Assembly: GCA_030426685.1 (NCBI GenBank)
Contig: JAUHYC010000004.1
Location: 62,001 to 126,000 of the forward strand
Direction of reading: 5' to 3'
Source of the DNA: Alphaproteobacteria bacterium
Lineage (GTDB): Bacteria; Pseudomonadota; Alphaproteobacteria; Rhodobacterales; Rhodobacteraceae
DNA length: 64,000 bases
The first letter of the stretch is position 1, and each line of letters begins with the position of its first letter. Below are positions 38,942 to 48,945 of this stretch, piece after piece. Below the pieces are notes generated by a model. The model was not told the DNA's origin. It did no database searches and saw only the letters and a list, made by a program, of their open reading frames with translations. A program made the translations under genes and the position numbers.

Positions 38942-40339
38942 CTATTCCTCGGCTTGTTGTGGGGCAGGGTGAATTCGCCACAAACCGCCTATTTCTCTGT
39001 GTGCCACATGTGACGCCATTGATAGCGCAATGATCCACCCAGTGATGACAGCCGCTGCGGTTCCAAACCAAACCCCGGTTTCGTCAAACCCCAGTAGGCC
39101 GATGAACACCCAGACAAAGAACGCGACGCCAAATGCCTGGCGATACAGGCTGATCCAAACTGTCCAGATGGGTCTTTTGAGTGCCTGCAGCAGCGAATTG
39201 ATCGAGAACAACATCATGTAGAACGGCAGGATCAGGCCATCGATACGGAGATAGCTTACGCCAACTCGAATAACTTCGGGGTCGTCTGTGAACAGCCGCA
39301 TCAATGATGGCCCGGCAAACCACAGGATCGGGATCGCGGTTGCGGTCATGATAAGGCCGGTCTTCCAGCAAAAGAAAATCGCCTCGCGCACCCGGTCGAA
39401 TTCTCGCGCTCCGAAGTTCTGTGACGCAATAGGCAAAAGCGCACCGGTGACGCCCAGCACGGGCAAAAGTAGGATTTGTTCCAATCGGATGGCGATTCCA
39501 AAGCCTGCGATTGCGTGCTCGCCGAATATCTTCAGGGCGAATTGCATGACAAAGCCAGACAGCAGCATCACCATGAACGACACGGCAGTCGGCAGAACCT
39601 GAACAGCAATTTCGGCAAAGCGGCTCAATCGGGGTCTAAAGTAGGCGGCGCGCATGCGTTTCATCCTGCGGCGCCTCAGTACCTGCCGGATCATGTAGAT
39701 CATGACGCCGGTTTGGCTGATAACGGTTGAGGCTGCCAACCCGTCAAACCCGATGCCCGGAACCAATCCGGGAATGCCGTAGATCAGCAGCGGGTTCAGT
39801 ACGATATTCGCAAAAAAAGCCACAACCAGAGCGCGTTGCATGGACACGGCGTCGCCATGAGCCTGCAATATGCCATTGCAGCCATGGGCCAGCAAAAACC
39901 CCGGCAACGCAAAGAGCAGCCAGTAAAAATAACGCAGCCCGGCATCGCGGTAATTGCCCGGCTCCGAAACCAGGTGTATCAATGCGGGCCCATACCACAG
40001 CCCCGACAGCGCAAGCAGGCCGGCGGCAATAAAGCCAAAACTCATGCCCTGTGCGGACAAACGTCGGGCAACCCGGGGGTTTCCTGCCCCAAGTGCGTTG
40101 CCGACAAGCGCGCTCATGGCGGCGCTCAGACCGACACCCACGGACATGGCAATAAAAAAGGCCTGAAATCCAAGCGCCAACCCAGCCTGTGCGCTTGTCG
40201 ATAGCAGTCCGGCAAAGAACATGTCGACGATGTTGTACAGAGTGCTGAACAACATCCCGACCGCACCAGGCACCGCCAGCGCCCGGAAATGTGCTGGAAT
40301 GGACCCACGGGTCAGGTCAAGTTCAACCGTCATGGCCAT
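38942..40339 (-). CDS. MATE family efflux transporter
   Basis: 12-TM-type sequence; VPGAVGMLFSTLYNIVDMFFAGLLSTSAQAGLALGFQ. Confidence 0.88.
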   Translation of the reverse strand: MAMTVELDLTRGSIPAHFRALAVPGAVGMLFSTLYNIVDMFFAGLLSTSAQAGLALGFQAFFIAMSVGVGLSAAMSALVGNALGAGNPRVARRLSAQGMSFGFIAAGLLALSGLWYGPALIHLVSEPGNYRDAGLRYFYWLLFALPGFLLAHGCNGILQAHGDAVSMQRALVVAFFANIVLNPLLIYGIPGLVPGIGFDGLAASTVISQTGVMIYMIRQVLRRRRMKRMRAAYFRPRLSRFAEIAVQVLPTAVSFMVMLLSGFVMQFALKIFGEHAIAGFGIAIRLEQILLLPVLGVTGALLPIASQNFGAREFDRVREAIFFCWKTGLIMTATAIPILWFAGPSLMRLFTDDPEVIRVGVSYLRIDGLILPFYMMLFSINSLLQALKRPIWTVWISLYRQAFGVAFFVWVFIGLLGFDETGVWFGTAAAVITGWIIALSMASHVAHREIGGLWRIHPAPQQAEE

Positions 40340-40351
40340 GTTAGTCGGGTG

Positions 40352-40954
40352 TCATGGGCGCTCTGCCTGAACAGTCAGAAAGACAAATTCAGGGGTCAGA
40401 ACTTCTTCGAACCCGTGGTTCAGTTCGGCATCCACGCTGATACTGTCACCCGCCGAGAGTTTGAACCGGGCCTCACCATAACGATAGACGGCCTCGCCCT
40501 CGAGTGCCTGCACAAAGACGACGCCATGACCAACATAGGTAGGCGGCTGGCCACGGTTGCGGGACAGCGTGACCCTGCGCGCCTGAAATCGCAGATCTTT
40601 GCGCGAATGCAGTGCCAGATTGACATATTCGTGGCTGTGGCCCCCCGCAATTCGCGTTGATTTCAGGCCTTCGCCATGGCGTACAAGGGTGTAATCGGTG
40701 TGGTCGGTGCGGGCTTCGCCGAACAGCGATACGATCGGAACCTCAAGCGCTTCGGCAAGTGCAGCCAGAGTATCGATCGAAGGTGAAACAAGGCCGTTTT
40801 CAATTCTACTGACCATCGCGGCGGAAATGCCGGATTGTTCGGCCAGTCGGCGGGCCGATTGCCTGCGGCTTTGACGCAGCTCCCTAAGCGAGGCGCCGAT
40901 GGCACGGTCGATCTGTCTTCCCGGAGGGTCTCCCTGCATGGTTCTTCCAATCAA
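40352..40954 (-). CDS. XRE family regulator with C-terminal cupin domain
   Basis: LRELRQSRRQSARRLAEQSGISAAMVSRIENGLVSPSIDTLAALAEAL plus cupin-like C-terminus. Confidence 0.88.
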   Translation of the reverse strand: MIGRTMQGDPPGRQIDRAIGASLRELRQSRRQSARRLAEQSGISAAMVSRIENGLVSPSIDTLAALAEALEVPIVSLFGEARTDHTDYTLVRHGEGLKSTRIAGGHSHEYVNLALHSRKDLRFQARRVTLSRNRGQPPTYVGHGVVFVQALEGEAVYRYGEARFKLSAGDSISVDAELNHGFEEVLTPEFVFLTVQAERP

Positions 40955-41529
40955 TCGTCGGTGTAATAGCCCACAACATCGCCATCCGTGGTCACACCAA
41001 GCCCGTTCAGCAAGCGATTGGCGTAATTGAAGTAACCCACGATCTGGTTGATTTCGAGAATTTCGCCATCATCCCACCCCGTCTCTTTCAGGTCGTCAAT
41101 ATCAGCCTCGGTCATAGCGCCGGGTGATTTGGTCAGCTTCTCGGCGTAAATCAGCGCTGCGAGATGGGCACCGTCAAACGCATCTTGTGGGCGATGTGCC
41201 TTAAGCGCGACCTCGATCCGATCAGCCTGCAATTCGTCGTTGATCAGATGTCGGGCATTTGCCCAGTGATTGGCGTATGAATAGGGGCAGGCGTTTAAGG
41301 TTGAAACATAAGAACTGATTACTTCCTGAAACCACATCGGAACAGTGTTGATCTGATCGTGCAGACAGGCCCGATACAAAATCACATGCCCCTTCATGGT
41401 GTTGGGTCGCAAAGAATGCACACGCATGACATTATCGACGGTCCCATGTGGCGTGCGCGCCAGATCCAGAATGGCCTTAAGCTGCTCATCGGCATCTTCA
41501 TCGGAAATCATCCTGATCCAGGCAGACAT
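40951..41529 (-). CDS. Carboxymuconolactone decarboxylase / peroxidase-related family protein
   Basis: VHSLRPNTMKGHVILYRACLHDQINTVPMWFQEVISSYVSTLNACPYSYANHW. Confidence 0.75.
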   Translation of the reverse strand: MSAWIRMISDEDADEQLKAILDLARTPHGTVDNVMRVHSLRPNTMKGHVILYRACLHDQINTVPMWFQEVISSYVSTLNACPYSYANHWANARHLINDELQADRIEVALKAHRPQDAFDGAHLAALIYAEKLTKSPGAMTEADIDDLKETGWDDGEILEINQIVGYFNYANRLLNGLGVTTDGDVVGYYTDD

Positions 41530-41836
41530 TCGCGGTTCCTCCCTTGGTCGTCAGTCGAATTTACGGGCTGCGCTTTTCCACCCTCTGAGTTTTTTATTGA
41601 CGAATATTGCGTATTAAGCAACCATATTAATCAGTGTGCAACGAAATTGAGGATTCTGAAGCCTTGCCCGATTGCCCCACTCAATTCCGGTGCCTGACCG
41701 GTTCTTGCGATTCTCAGGCCCTTTTGCATTGGCACGTCCACTCGGAGGGATTGAGAGTGAATGCCTGGGATGCAGGCCGAACTCTTCACGGTATTGGTCA
41801 GTCGAACGGGATGCCCCAAACCCAGACAGGTATGTC

Positions 41837-42583
41837 ATGAACCAAGCCACTCCGATGATCGAAGTGACCAACCTGGATAAGTATTACGACTCGTTCCACG
41901 CGCTTAAGGGCATCGATCTGACCGTACATCAAGGAGAGAAGGTCGTGATTTGCGGCCCGTCCGGATCGGGTAAATCCACGCTGATCCGGTGTTTCAACGG
42001 GTTGGAATGGCACAATTCCGGTCGCCTCGTGATCGACGGGATCGAGGTTTATGACGGTGCCAAAGACATCCGGGAGTTGCGACAAGAAGTTGGCATGGTG
42101 TTTCAGCAATTCAATCTGTTCCCGCACCTGACGGTTTTGGAAAACCTGATGATCGGCCCGATGAAAGTGCGCAAGATCCCCAGAGCACAGGCCGAAGAAA
42201 CCGCGCGCAATTACCTGGAGCGGGTCCACATCCCGGAACAGGCCGACAAATACCCGGCGCAATTGTCGGGAGGGCAACAACAGCGTGTCGCCATTGCACG
42301 TTCGCTGTGCATGGAAACCCGGATCATGCTGTTTGACGAACCGACCTCCGCGCTGGACCCCGAGATGATCAACGAGGTTCTGGATGTGATGGTCGAACTG
42401 GCAGGTACCGGCATGACTATGGTTGTCGTCACCCATGAAATGGGGTTTGCCCGAAAGGTTGCCGATACCATGGTCTTTATGGAGGCCGGACGCATCGTGG
42501 AAATCTCGCCACCCGAACAGTTTTTTACAAACCCGTCCAGCGAACGGTGTCGTCTGTTCCTTGACCAGATTCTGGCGCATTGA
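41837..42583 (+). CDS. Polar amino acid-type ABC transporter ATP-binding protein
   Basis: ATG at 41837; GPSGSGKST, QLSGGQQQRVAIARSL, LFDEPTSALDPEM. Confidence 0.9.
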   Translation: MNQATPMIEVTNLDKYYDSFHALKGIDLTVHQGEKVVICGPSGSGKSTLIRCFNGLEWHNSGRLVIDGIEVYDGAKDIRELRQEVGMVFQQFNLFPHLTVLENLMIGPMKVRKIPRAQAEETARNYLERVHIPEQADKYPAQLSGGQQQRVAIARSLCMETRIMLFDEPTSALDPEMINEVLDVMVELAGTGMTMVVVTHEMGFARKVADTMVFMEAGRIVEISPPEQFFTNPSSERCRLFLDQILAH

Positions 42584-42584
42584 C

Positions 42585-43427
42585 GTGAGCGACTTGGGCA
42601 TCTCCAGGCCGAAAGGTCAGCCTTTGCCGAAACCGCCGGTCTACAAGCGGTTTTTCGACTCGGTTTTGATCTCGGTCATTATTTACGCGATCATTGTTGG
42701 ATTGATTGCCTATGGCGCATATGTCGGCGCGCAGGGCATGGGATACAACTGGCAATGGTACCGCGTGCCGCAATTCCTGTACCGCAATACGGAAATTGGA
42801 TTTGAATGGGGTGAAATCCCGATCGGACTTGTCGCGACGATCAAATTGTCGGTCACGGCTTTTCTGCTGGCGACGTTCATCGGCCTGCTGGTGGCTTTGC
42901 TCAGACTATCGGGTTTGGTGATCGGCTCGGCCGTGGCTGTCGGATATCTGGAACTCATCCGCAATATCCCGCTGCTGGTTCTGCTATACCTGTTTTATTA
43001 TGTTTTGGGGCCGATCTTCGGCTTTGACCGCTACCTGGCCAGCATCCTGACACTGGCGGTTTTCCATTCTGCCCTGATTTCCGAGATTCTGCGCGCTGGG
43101 ATCAACGCGATTCCCACAGGGCAGTGGGAGGCCTCGAAGTCTATCGGGATGACCTCGTATCAGACCTATCGCTATATCATCCTGCCACAATCGGTCCGTT
43201 TCATGTTGCCGCCCATGACCGGTGAAATCGTTCACCTGATCAAATCCTCGGCCATCGTCAGCGTGATCGCGGTGGCCGAGCTGACCACATTCGGCCGTAA
43301 CATCATTTCCGATACCTACATGAGTTTTGAAATCTGGTTCACCATCGCCCTGGTCTATCTGGTGGTGACCCTGATCCTGTCGATTGGCGTGAGCCACCTG
43401 GAGAAGAAATATGCCGTCGACCAATAG
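42585..43427 (+). CDS. Polar amino acid-type ABC transporter permease
   Basis: GTG start immediately after the ATPase stop; HisM-type permease with AGINAIPTGQWEASKSIGMTSYQTYRYIILPQSVR. Confidence 0.88.
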   Translation: MSDLGISRPKGQPLPKPPVYKRFFDSVLISVIIYAIIVGLIAYGAYVGAQGMGYNWQWYRVPQFLYRNTEIGFEWGEIPIGLVATIKLSVTAFLLATFIGLLVALLRLSGLVIGSAVAVGYLELIRNIPLLVLLYLFYYVLGPIFGFDRYLASILTLAVFHSALISEILRAGINAIPTGQWEASKSIGMTSYQTYRYIILPQSVRFMLPPMTGEIVHLIKSSAIVSVIAVAELTTFGRNIISDTYMSFEIWFTIALVYLVVTLILSIGVSHLEKKYAVDQ

Positions 43428-43463
43428 AACTGAAAACTATGTCGGACAACAAGGAGAACCAAG

Positions 43464-44297
43464 ATGAAGCTTTCTCGCAGAATGCTCGGCGTCGCACTCG
43501 GCGCGGCCGTGGCAACCGGAATGGCAACCTCAGGCTGGGCGCAAAGCGCGACGCAGGAACTGTCCCGCGAAAGCGTGATCGAAACCATCAAACAGGACGG
43601 CGTGATCAGGATCGGCCTGTCGCTGTTTGTTCCCTGGTCGATGCGCGATAAAAACGGCGATCTTATCGGATTTGAGCTGGATGTCGGGCGCAAGCTGGCC
43701 GAAGATATGGGCGTTGAGGTCGAATTCGTTCCAACTGCATGGGACGGGATCATTCCGGCGCTGGTCTCCGGTAATTTTGACGTGATCATTTCGGGCATGT
43801 CGGTGACGGCGCAGCGAAATCTGACCATCAATTTCACTGATCCATACGCCTATTCCGGCCTCGCCATCCTTGCCAACAAGTCGATGACCGAGGGCATGTC
43901 GCTGGAGGATTTCAACAAGCCCGAAGTCACATTTGCAGCGCGTCGCGGCGCAACACCCGCCGCTGTGATTGCACAAAACTTCCCCGATGCGACACTGCTG
44001 CTTTTCGATGAGGACGGGGCCTCGACCCAGGAGGTTCTGAATGGAAACGCGCACGCATCTATGGCTGCGCAACCTACCCCGAACCGTGAAGCGGTACGCC
44101 ATCCTGAGACTTTGGTGGTTCCATTTGAAAACCTCTACGACCCAAGGGGCGAAGCGTTCGGGGTGCGCAAGGGGGATCCCGATGCGATGAACTATTTCAA
44201 CAACTGGATTGCTCAGCAGTGGCGGTCCGGTTGGTTGGAAGAGCGTCATAACTATTGGTTCGCCACCGAAGAGTGGGCAGATCAGGTCGCGCAATAA
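43464..44297 (+). CDS. Polar amino acid-type ABC transporter substrate-binding protein
   Basis: Signal peptide; RIGLSLFVPWSMRDKNGDLIGFELDVGRKLAEDMGVEVEFVPTAWDGIIPALVSGNFDVIISGMSVTAQR. Confidence 0.92.
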   Translation: MKLSRRMLGVALGAAVATGMATSGWAQSATQELSRESVIETIKQDGVIRIGLSLFVPWSMRDKNGDLIGFELDVGRKLAEDMGVEVEFVPTAWDGIIPALVSGNFDVIISGMSVTAQRNLTINFTDPYAYSGLAILANKSMTEGMSLEDFNKPEVTFAARRGATPAAVIAQNFPDATLLLFDEDGASTQEVLNGNAHASMAAQPTPNREAVRHPETLVVPFENLYDPRGEAFGVRKGDPDAMNYFNNWIAQQWRSGWLEERHNYWFATEEWADQVAQ

Positions 44298-44351
44298 CCT
44301 AACGACAGGGGGCGGCATGGTCGCCCCCAAGCCTGACGCGGAGCGTGCCCG

Positions 44352-45233
44352 GTGCAAGACTTCCTGAAAAAACTGAGATGGCCCGACTACCTGATCGTGG
44401 CGATTCTGGTCGCGTTTTTTGGGTATATCTGGCTGTCGATTGAGGGCACTCTGAACTACAAATGGCGTTGGGAACTGATCCCGGGCTATATCGTCGGCTG
44501 GCATACAAGCCGCGAGGAGTACTTTGCCAACTTGCTGCTACAGGGGCTTGCGGCGACGGTGCGTATCAGCATCTACTCGGGCATTCTGGCTCTGATACTG
44601 GGCACTATTCTGGGCGTCGCACGTTGTTCGGCAAACCTGACAATCCGAATGCTGGCACGTACTTATCTTGAATTTCTGCGCAATGTGCCGCCGGTCGTTG
44701 TTGTCTTTATCTTCTTTTTCTTCCTGTCCCAGCAACTGATTGATGCGCTCAATCTGGAACGCTGGGCGCGGGGGATTGCGCGGCAGGAAAACAACCAGGT
44801 CTGGGTCTTTTTCTTCGGTGAAATGCGTCGGTTCCCGTCACTTGTATCTGGCGTCATCGTATTGGCGCTGTTCGAAAGCGCCTTTGTCGGTGAAATCGTG
44901 CGGGCAGGCATTCAATCGATCCCGAAAGGTCAGCGCGAGGCTGCGCGTTCAATCGGCATGAGCCGTATTCAGGAACTGCGTTACGTGGTCCTGCCGCAGG
45001 CGATGAAAAAAGTAGTGCCCCCCCTTGCCAATCAGTTCATCTCGCTAATCAAGGATAGCTCGATCCTGTCGCTTATTTCGGTGCAGGAACTGACTTATAA
45101 GACGGTCGAGCTGGTGGCCTCATCCCGCATGATCTTTGAGGCGTGGATCACCACGGCAGCGTTTTATTTCATTGTCTGTTTCGGGCTCAGCCGTATTTTC
45201 GCACGGCTCGAAAAACGATCGGAAAAGCGCTAG
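44352..45233 (+). CDS. Polar amino acid-type ABC transporter permease
   Basis: HisM/GlnP-type; RAGIQSIPKGQREAARSIGMSRIQELRYVVLPQAMKKVVPPLANQFISLIKDSS. Confidence 0.9.
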   Translation: MQDFLKKLRWPDYLIVAILVAFFGYIWLSIEGTLNYKWRWELIPGYIVGWHTSREEYFANLLLQGLAATVRISIYSGILALILGTILGVARCSANLTIRMLARTYLEFLRNVPPVVVVFIFFFFLSQQLIDALNLERWARGIARQENNQVWVFFFGEMRRFPSLVSGVIVLALFESAFVGEIVRAGIQSIPKGQREAARSIGMSRIQELRYVVLPQAMKKVVPPLANQFISLIKDSSILSLISVQELTYKTVELVASSRMIFEAWITTAAFYFIVCFGLSRIFARLEKRSEKR

Positions 45234-45304
45234 CCAGTAGCCCGATAGAATGGCCCCCATTTATGCCCCGATGCCGAGATCATCAGCACCGGTATATGGT
45301 TGCA

Positions 45305-45622
45305 TCAGACCTTGATCTGCACCATGCCGTTTTCGATCCGGGTCTCAAATACCTTCATCGGTCGGGTGGCCGGGGCCGAAACCGGCTTCCCATCACGCAC
45401 ATCAAACGCGCCCTGATGCAAGGGGCATTCGATGACATGGCCGTCGAAATACCCGTCGCAGAGGTCTGCGCCACCGTGATTGCACAAAGCCACTGAGGCA
45501 TAAATCCCGCTGGGCGCATCGTAGACGGCAATGATACGTGCTCCGATTTCTACCCGCGTGACCCAATTCCTTTCCAGCCGTGAGGCTTCGATGACATCCT
45601 TCCAAGGCCTATCCTGTGCCAT
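45305..45622 (-). CDS. Rieske [2Fe-2S] ferredoxin
   Basis: CNHGGADLCDGYFDGHVIECPLHQGAFD: CxH...CxxH Rieske motif; 105 aa. Confidence 0.9.
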   Translation of the reverse strand: MAQDRPWKDVIEASRLERNWVTRVEIGARIIAVYDAPSGIYASVALCNHGGADLCDGYFDGHVIECPLHQGAFDVRDGKPVSAPATRPMKVFETRIENGMVQIKV

Positions 45623-45625
45623 CGC

Positions 45626-46582
45626 CTAGACCTCGGCCTTATGGTCGCGTCGGTTCTGCAGAATCTGGCGCAGAATATCGCGGTGCGCGGCAAGATACCC
45701 TCCGGGCTCGACATAAATGTGATCCCTCAGCTTCTCGTGCAGCCGTGGCAAGGCATGAAACGGAACCGAGGCCACGTAGTGGTGTTCGGCGTGATAGTTC
45801 ATGTTCCAGCAAAGAAAGGCCCAGGGGGCTGAGACCAGGTTTGTCCGCGTGTTTTCTGACATTTGGACGACGGTTGGCCGTCCGACATGCTCAGTCATGC
45901 GAACAAAACGCATGACCGGTTCACCCAGAAACAGCGGAATGATCCAGTACCAGATCAGCCCCCACCAGCCTGTCACGGCCATGGTCAGAAAGACCGCCGC
46001 GTAGATGGCCAGCATTCTGCGCGCGTCCCAATAGACGGCCTGGTGTTCAACCTTTGGAATGAACCGCAATTCTGCCTCACTGAGACGTCCGCAGGCGTGG
46101 CGGAACAGTTCAGTGAACTTGCCGCGCCAATAGGGCAGGGCGGACAGATACAAAAGGTATTCGCCCAGTGATTTCGGCAGTGGTATCAGTTCGGGGTCTT
46201 CGCCTGTCAGCTGTGTATAGGTGTGGTGATCGCAATGTTCATATCGAAAGAACCGATGGGGCAACACAATGATCAGCCCGCAGATCTGGCCAACCAGATC
46301 ATTCAGCCAGCGGGCTCGGAAAACGGTGTAGTGGACACATTCGTGCTGAAGCGAAAAGTGGTGCACCAAAACCACCCCTTGCAGAAACATGGCGGGCCAG
46401 ATCAGCCAACTGTTCCAGGCCAGAGTCACAAGGGTGGTGGTACAAGCGAGCAGGATGATCCAAAGCGCCAGATGACGCAGGCCGGGCCCGTTTGTGCGTT
46501 GCATAAACTCTTTCAGTTCAGAACGCGTTAGCTTTCCTTCGGCCAGAGCCTGAGTCAGTGGCGTGACGATTGCTTTTGACAT
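45626..46582 (-). CDS. Fatty acid desaturase-type membrane diiron protein
   Basis: Histidine boxes HECVH, HCDHH, HAEHH; start at MSKAIVTPL (46582). Confidence 0.87.
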   Translation of the reverse strand: MSKAIVTPLTQALAEGKLTRSELKEFMQRTNGPGLRHLALWIILLACTTTLVTLAWNSWLIWPAMFLQGVVLVHHFSLQHECVHYTVFRARWLNDLVGQICGLIIVLPHRFFRYEHCDHHTYTQLTGEDPELIPLPKSLGEYLLYLSALPYWRGKFTELFRHACGRLSEAELRFIPKVEHQAVYWDARRMLAIYAAVFLTMAVTGWWGLIWYWIIPLFLGEPVMRFVRMTEHVGRPTVVQMSENTRTNLVSAPWAFLCWNMNYHAEHHYVASVPFHALPRLHEKLRDHIYVEPGGYLAAHRDILRQILQNRRDHKAEV

Positions 46583-46662
46583 GTGAGTTCCACAATTTTG
46601 CCGGAACGGGGGCAGTGCCCTCATCGCTATGTCCGGCACCGGAGACGGGAGTGCTCCGCACC

Positions 46663-46688
46663 ATAGGGCCATCTCGTACAGGCCCTAT
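46663..46688. terminator. Intergenic hairpin downstream of the M29-like gene
   Basis: ATAGGGCC-atctcgtaca-GGCCCTAT; no T tract, so terminator function is uncertain. Confidence 0.3.
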
Positions 46689-46737
46689 TAACTTCAGATT
46701 ATCCGGCCAGCTTGTGATTCGATCAAGCCGGGAATAG

Positions 46738-47823
46738 TCAACCCGCCTTGCGCAAACCGATATTTGGCTCTGGATTGGCGAATAGGGCCGCCGCGCAGGG
46801 GAATCTATCCAGAATGGATGCTCCGCCAGGCAGGCGCGCAGCATGGAACGCCCCTTGATCCCAGAAGGTCACACCGTCGATCACGATAGTTGGATCGAAA
46901 ACGTTCCAGCTGATCTCGCCCGGCGCATAGGTGCCGCATGTGTGAAAATGAAGAATGCGCGGATTGCCGAATGCGGTCCCGCCCCAACGTTCGTAATTCT
47001 CGCGCATATCCCAGGGATAACCGCAGCCCGGGTGAATACCAGCGTGCCAGGAATGTACAAAATTGCGGTCAATTCCAAACTTGCCAGCGACGCGATCATA
47101 ATGGGCATCAGCCCGGGCGACGTCGGAGGCACTGCCTTCGAAACCGGCAAGGTGACCGCTTTCCAGGATCGCAAACACAGGGCTTTCGAATTCGATCGTA
47201 TAGTCATCATAGTATTTTGAACCAGTACCTGTCAGGAACCCGAGCGCCACGCGGCCCGAGAAGCTGTGAGCAGGTACCGGGGTAAAGACCGACATGGGAA
47301 AGCGCAGGATTGAAGTGTCGCCAGCCGGCTCAAGGTTCATCATAGGTCGCCCGCGTACATCCGAGCCAAGCGGGCAGGTGATCCGTACCTCGCGCGCGGT
47401 ATTCAGTACGGCGTTGATCCCGGCCTTGATTTCCAAGAACGCGTCATGGTGGCCGTTGGAAAACCCTGATCCGAACAACTCTCGGGTTAGCGCGAAACTG
47501 ACGATGATCTTTTTGCCCTGAGGCATTTCCGAAAAACGTAGCTGATCCCCTAGACGAGCCAGAAACAGGATGATGTCGGCCGCTTCGAAACGCGCCAGCA
47601 GTTCGGATGAAAGATGCGGTTTGTCGGGATTGAATCCCACATCCACCGCCTCGACAGAGAGTCCCATGGATCGCGCGACCCCAGAGACGATGTCGACACT
47701 GTCCGCATCAAAATAGCCAAATTCTGGTGGTTCATATGCGATCAGCAGCCGGTCACCAGCTGAGGCACGGGCGCAATTCATCAGCAGATTGCGTGCACCA
47801 CGCTCCGGCGTTATGTCGGACAT
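46738..47823 (-). CDS. Aminopeptidase-T/M29-like protein (family includes NicX-type dioxygenases)
   Basis: MSDITPERGARNLLMNCARASAGDRLLIAYEPPEFGYFDADSVDIVSGVARSMGL...; remote family call only. Confidence 0.45.
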   Translation of the reverse strand: MSDITPERGARNLLMNCARASAGDRLLIAYEPPEFGYFDADSVDIVSGVARSMGLSVEAVDVGFNPDKPHLSSELLARFEAADIILFLARLGDQLRFSEMPQGKKIIVSFALTRELFGSGFSNGHHDAFLEIKAGINAVLNTAREVRITCPLGSDVRGRPMMNLEPAGDTSILRFPMSVFTPVPAHSFSGRVALGFLTGTGSKYYDDYTIEFESPVFAILESGHLAGFEGSASDVARADAHYDRVAGKFGIDRNFVHSWHAGIHPGCGYPWDMRENYERWGGTAFGNPRILHFHTCGTYAPGEISWNVFDPTIVIDGVTFWDQGAFHAARLPGGASILDRFPCAAALFANPEPNIGLRKAG

Positions 47824-47919
47824 CCACCTCTCCTCCGGTGTTCTTCCTGCAAAGGTTACGCGTGAGCGGGTGGCCCAATCCATTTGAAAGTAATAATGGC
47901 TGGCATTAGGGTAACTAAT

Positions 47920-48849
47920 ATGATTGTAAATCTGCCCTTCTCCGCCCTGCGCGCCTTTGAGGCAGTTGTCCGCCATTCCGGGTTTTCGACTGCCGCTGCC
48001 GAACTGGGTGTCAGTCAAAGCGCTGTCAGCCAGCATGTGCGCACACTCGAAGAATGGTTGGGCCGAGACCTGCTGGTGCGTGGAGCACGGCAATCGCGCC
48101 CAACGCGCGAGGGCGAACAGCTTGCCCTTGCGATATCGGAAGGCTTGGGGCGAATTTCAGATGTTTGCACCCAGTTGCGGGATAAAACCCGCAACGACCG
48201 AACCATCGTAATTTCGTGCCTGCCGGGTTTTGCCTTCAACTGGCTTTTCCCACGTCTGTTGCACTTTGATCTGGCCCACCCGGACCTGTCGATTTCGATC
48301 GCCACTGACACCGGATTGAGCCCATTTTCCGGGGCGGATGCCGATGTTGGTATTCGATATGGGGTAGGGGATTTCGCTGGTTATCAAGTTGATCTTCTCA
48401 TGAGCGAACGGTTGTTCCCGGTTTGCGCCCCATCCTTGTTGCCCGATCTGAAGGGGGTCGAGGATCTGGCGAGGCATACCCTGTTGGTCGATGAAAACCT
48501 GCATCATGGCGCTGCTAGCCCGACATGGGATTTCTGGGCTCGACAATGTGGTGTGATCTTGCCCGCACCCATGCGGACGCGGCGGTTGGGGCAATCGAAT
48601 ATGGTCGTGCAGGCGGCGATTGAGGGTCTGGGCGTTGCCCTCGGGCGAGAACCATTGGTTATTGACATGCTGAGCGATGGGCGTCTGGTTCGGCCATTTC
48701 CTGAGATGACGCAGTCGCCTTTGTCTTATTGGCTGGTGCGACCGCAAGAGACCAAAGACAGCCCGAAAGTTGGTGAATTTCTGCGCTGGATTCAATCAGA
48801 GGTGAACGCGCAACCGGACGTTCCCCCTCCGGCCACCATTGGAAATTAG
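47920..48849 (+). CDS. LysR family transcriptional regulator (GcvA-like)
   Basis: LPFSALRAFEAVVRHSGFSTAAAELGVSQSAVSQHVRTLEEWLGRDLLVR; divergent from the M29-like gene. Confidence 0.9.
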   Translation: MIVNLPFSALRAFEAVVRHSGFSTAAAELGVSQSAVSQHVRTLEEWLGRDLLVRGARQSRPTREGEQLALAISEGLGRISDVCTQLRDKTRNDRTIVISCLPGFAFNWLFPRLLHFDLAHPDLSISIATDTGLSPFSGADADVGIRYGVGDFAGYQVDLLMSERLFPVCAPSLLPDLKGVEDLARHTLLVDENLHHGAASPTWDFWARQCGVILPAPMRTRRLGQSNMVVQAAIEGLGVALGREPLVIDMLSDGRLVRPFPEMTQSPLSYWLVRPQETKDSPKVGEFLRWIQSEVNAQPDVPPPATIGN

Positions 48850-48945
48850 TCTGACTTATATGTGCCATTACCAAAGTGACATAGTACGGGACGCAGTTGT
48901 TGCGCATACTGGCATAAGCCATCGGATGATATGGAGAGCAATCCA

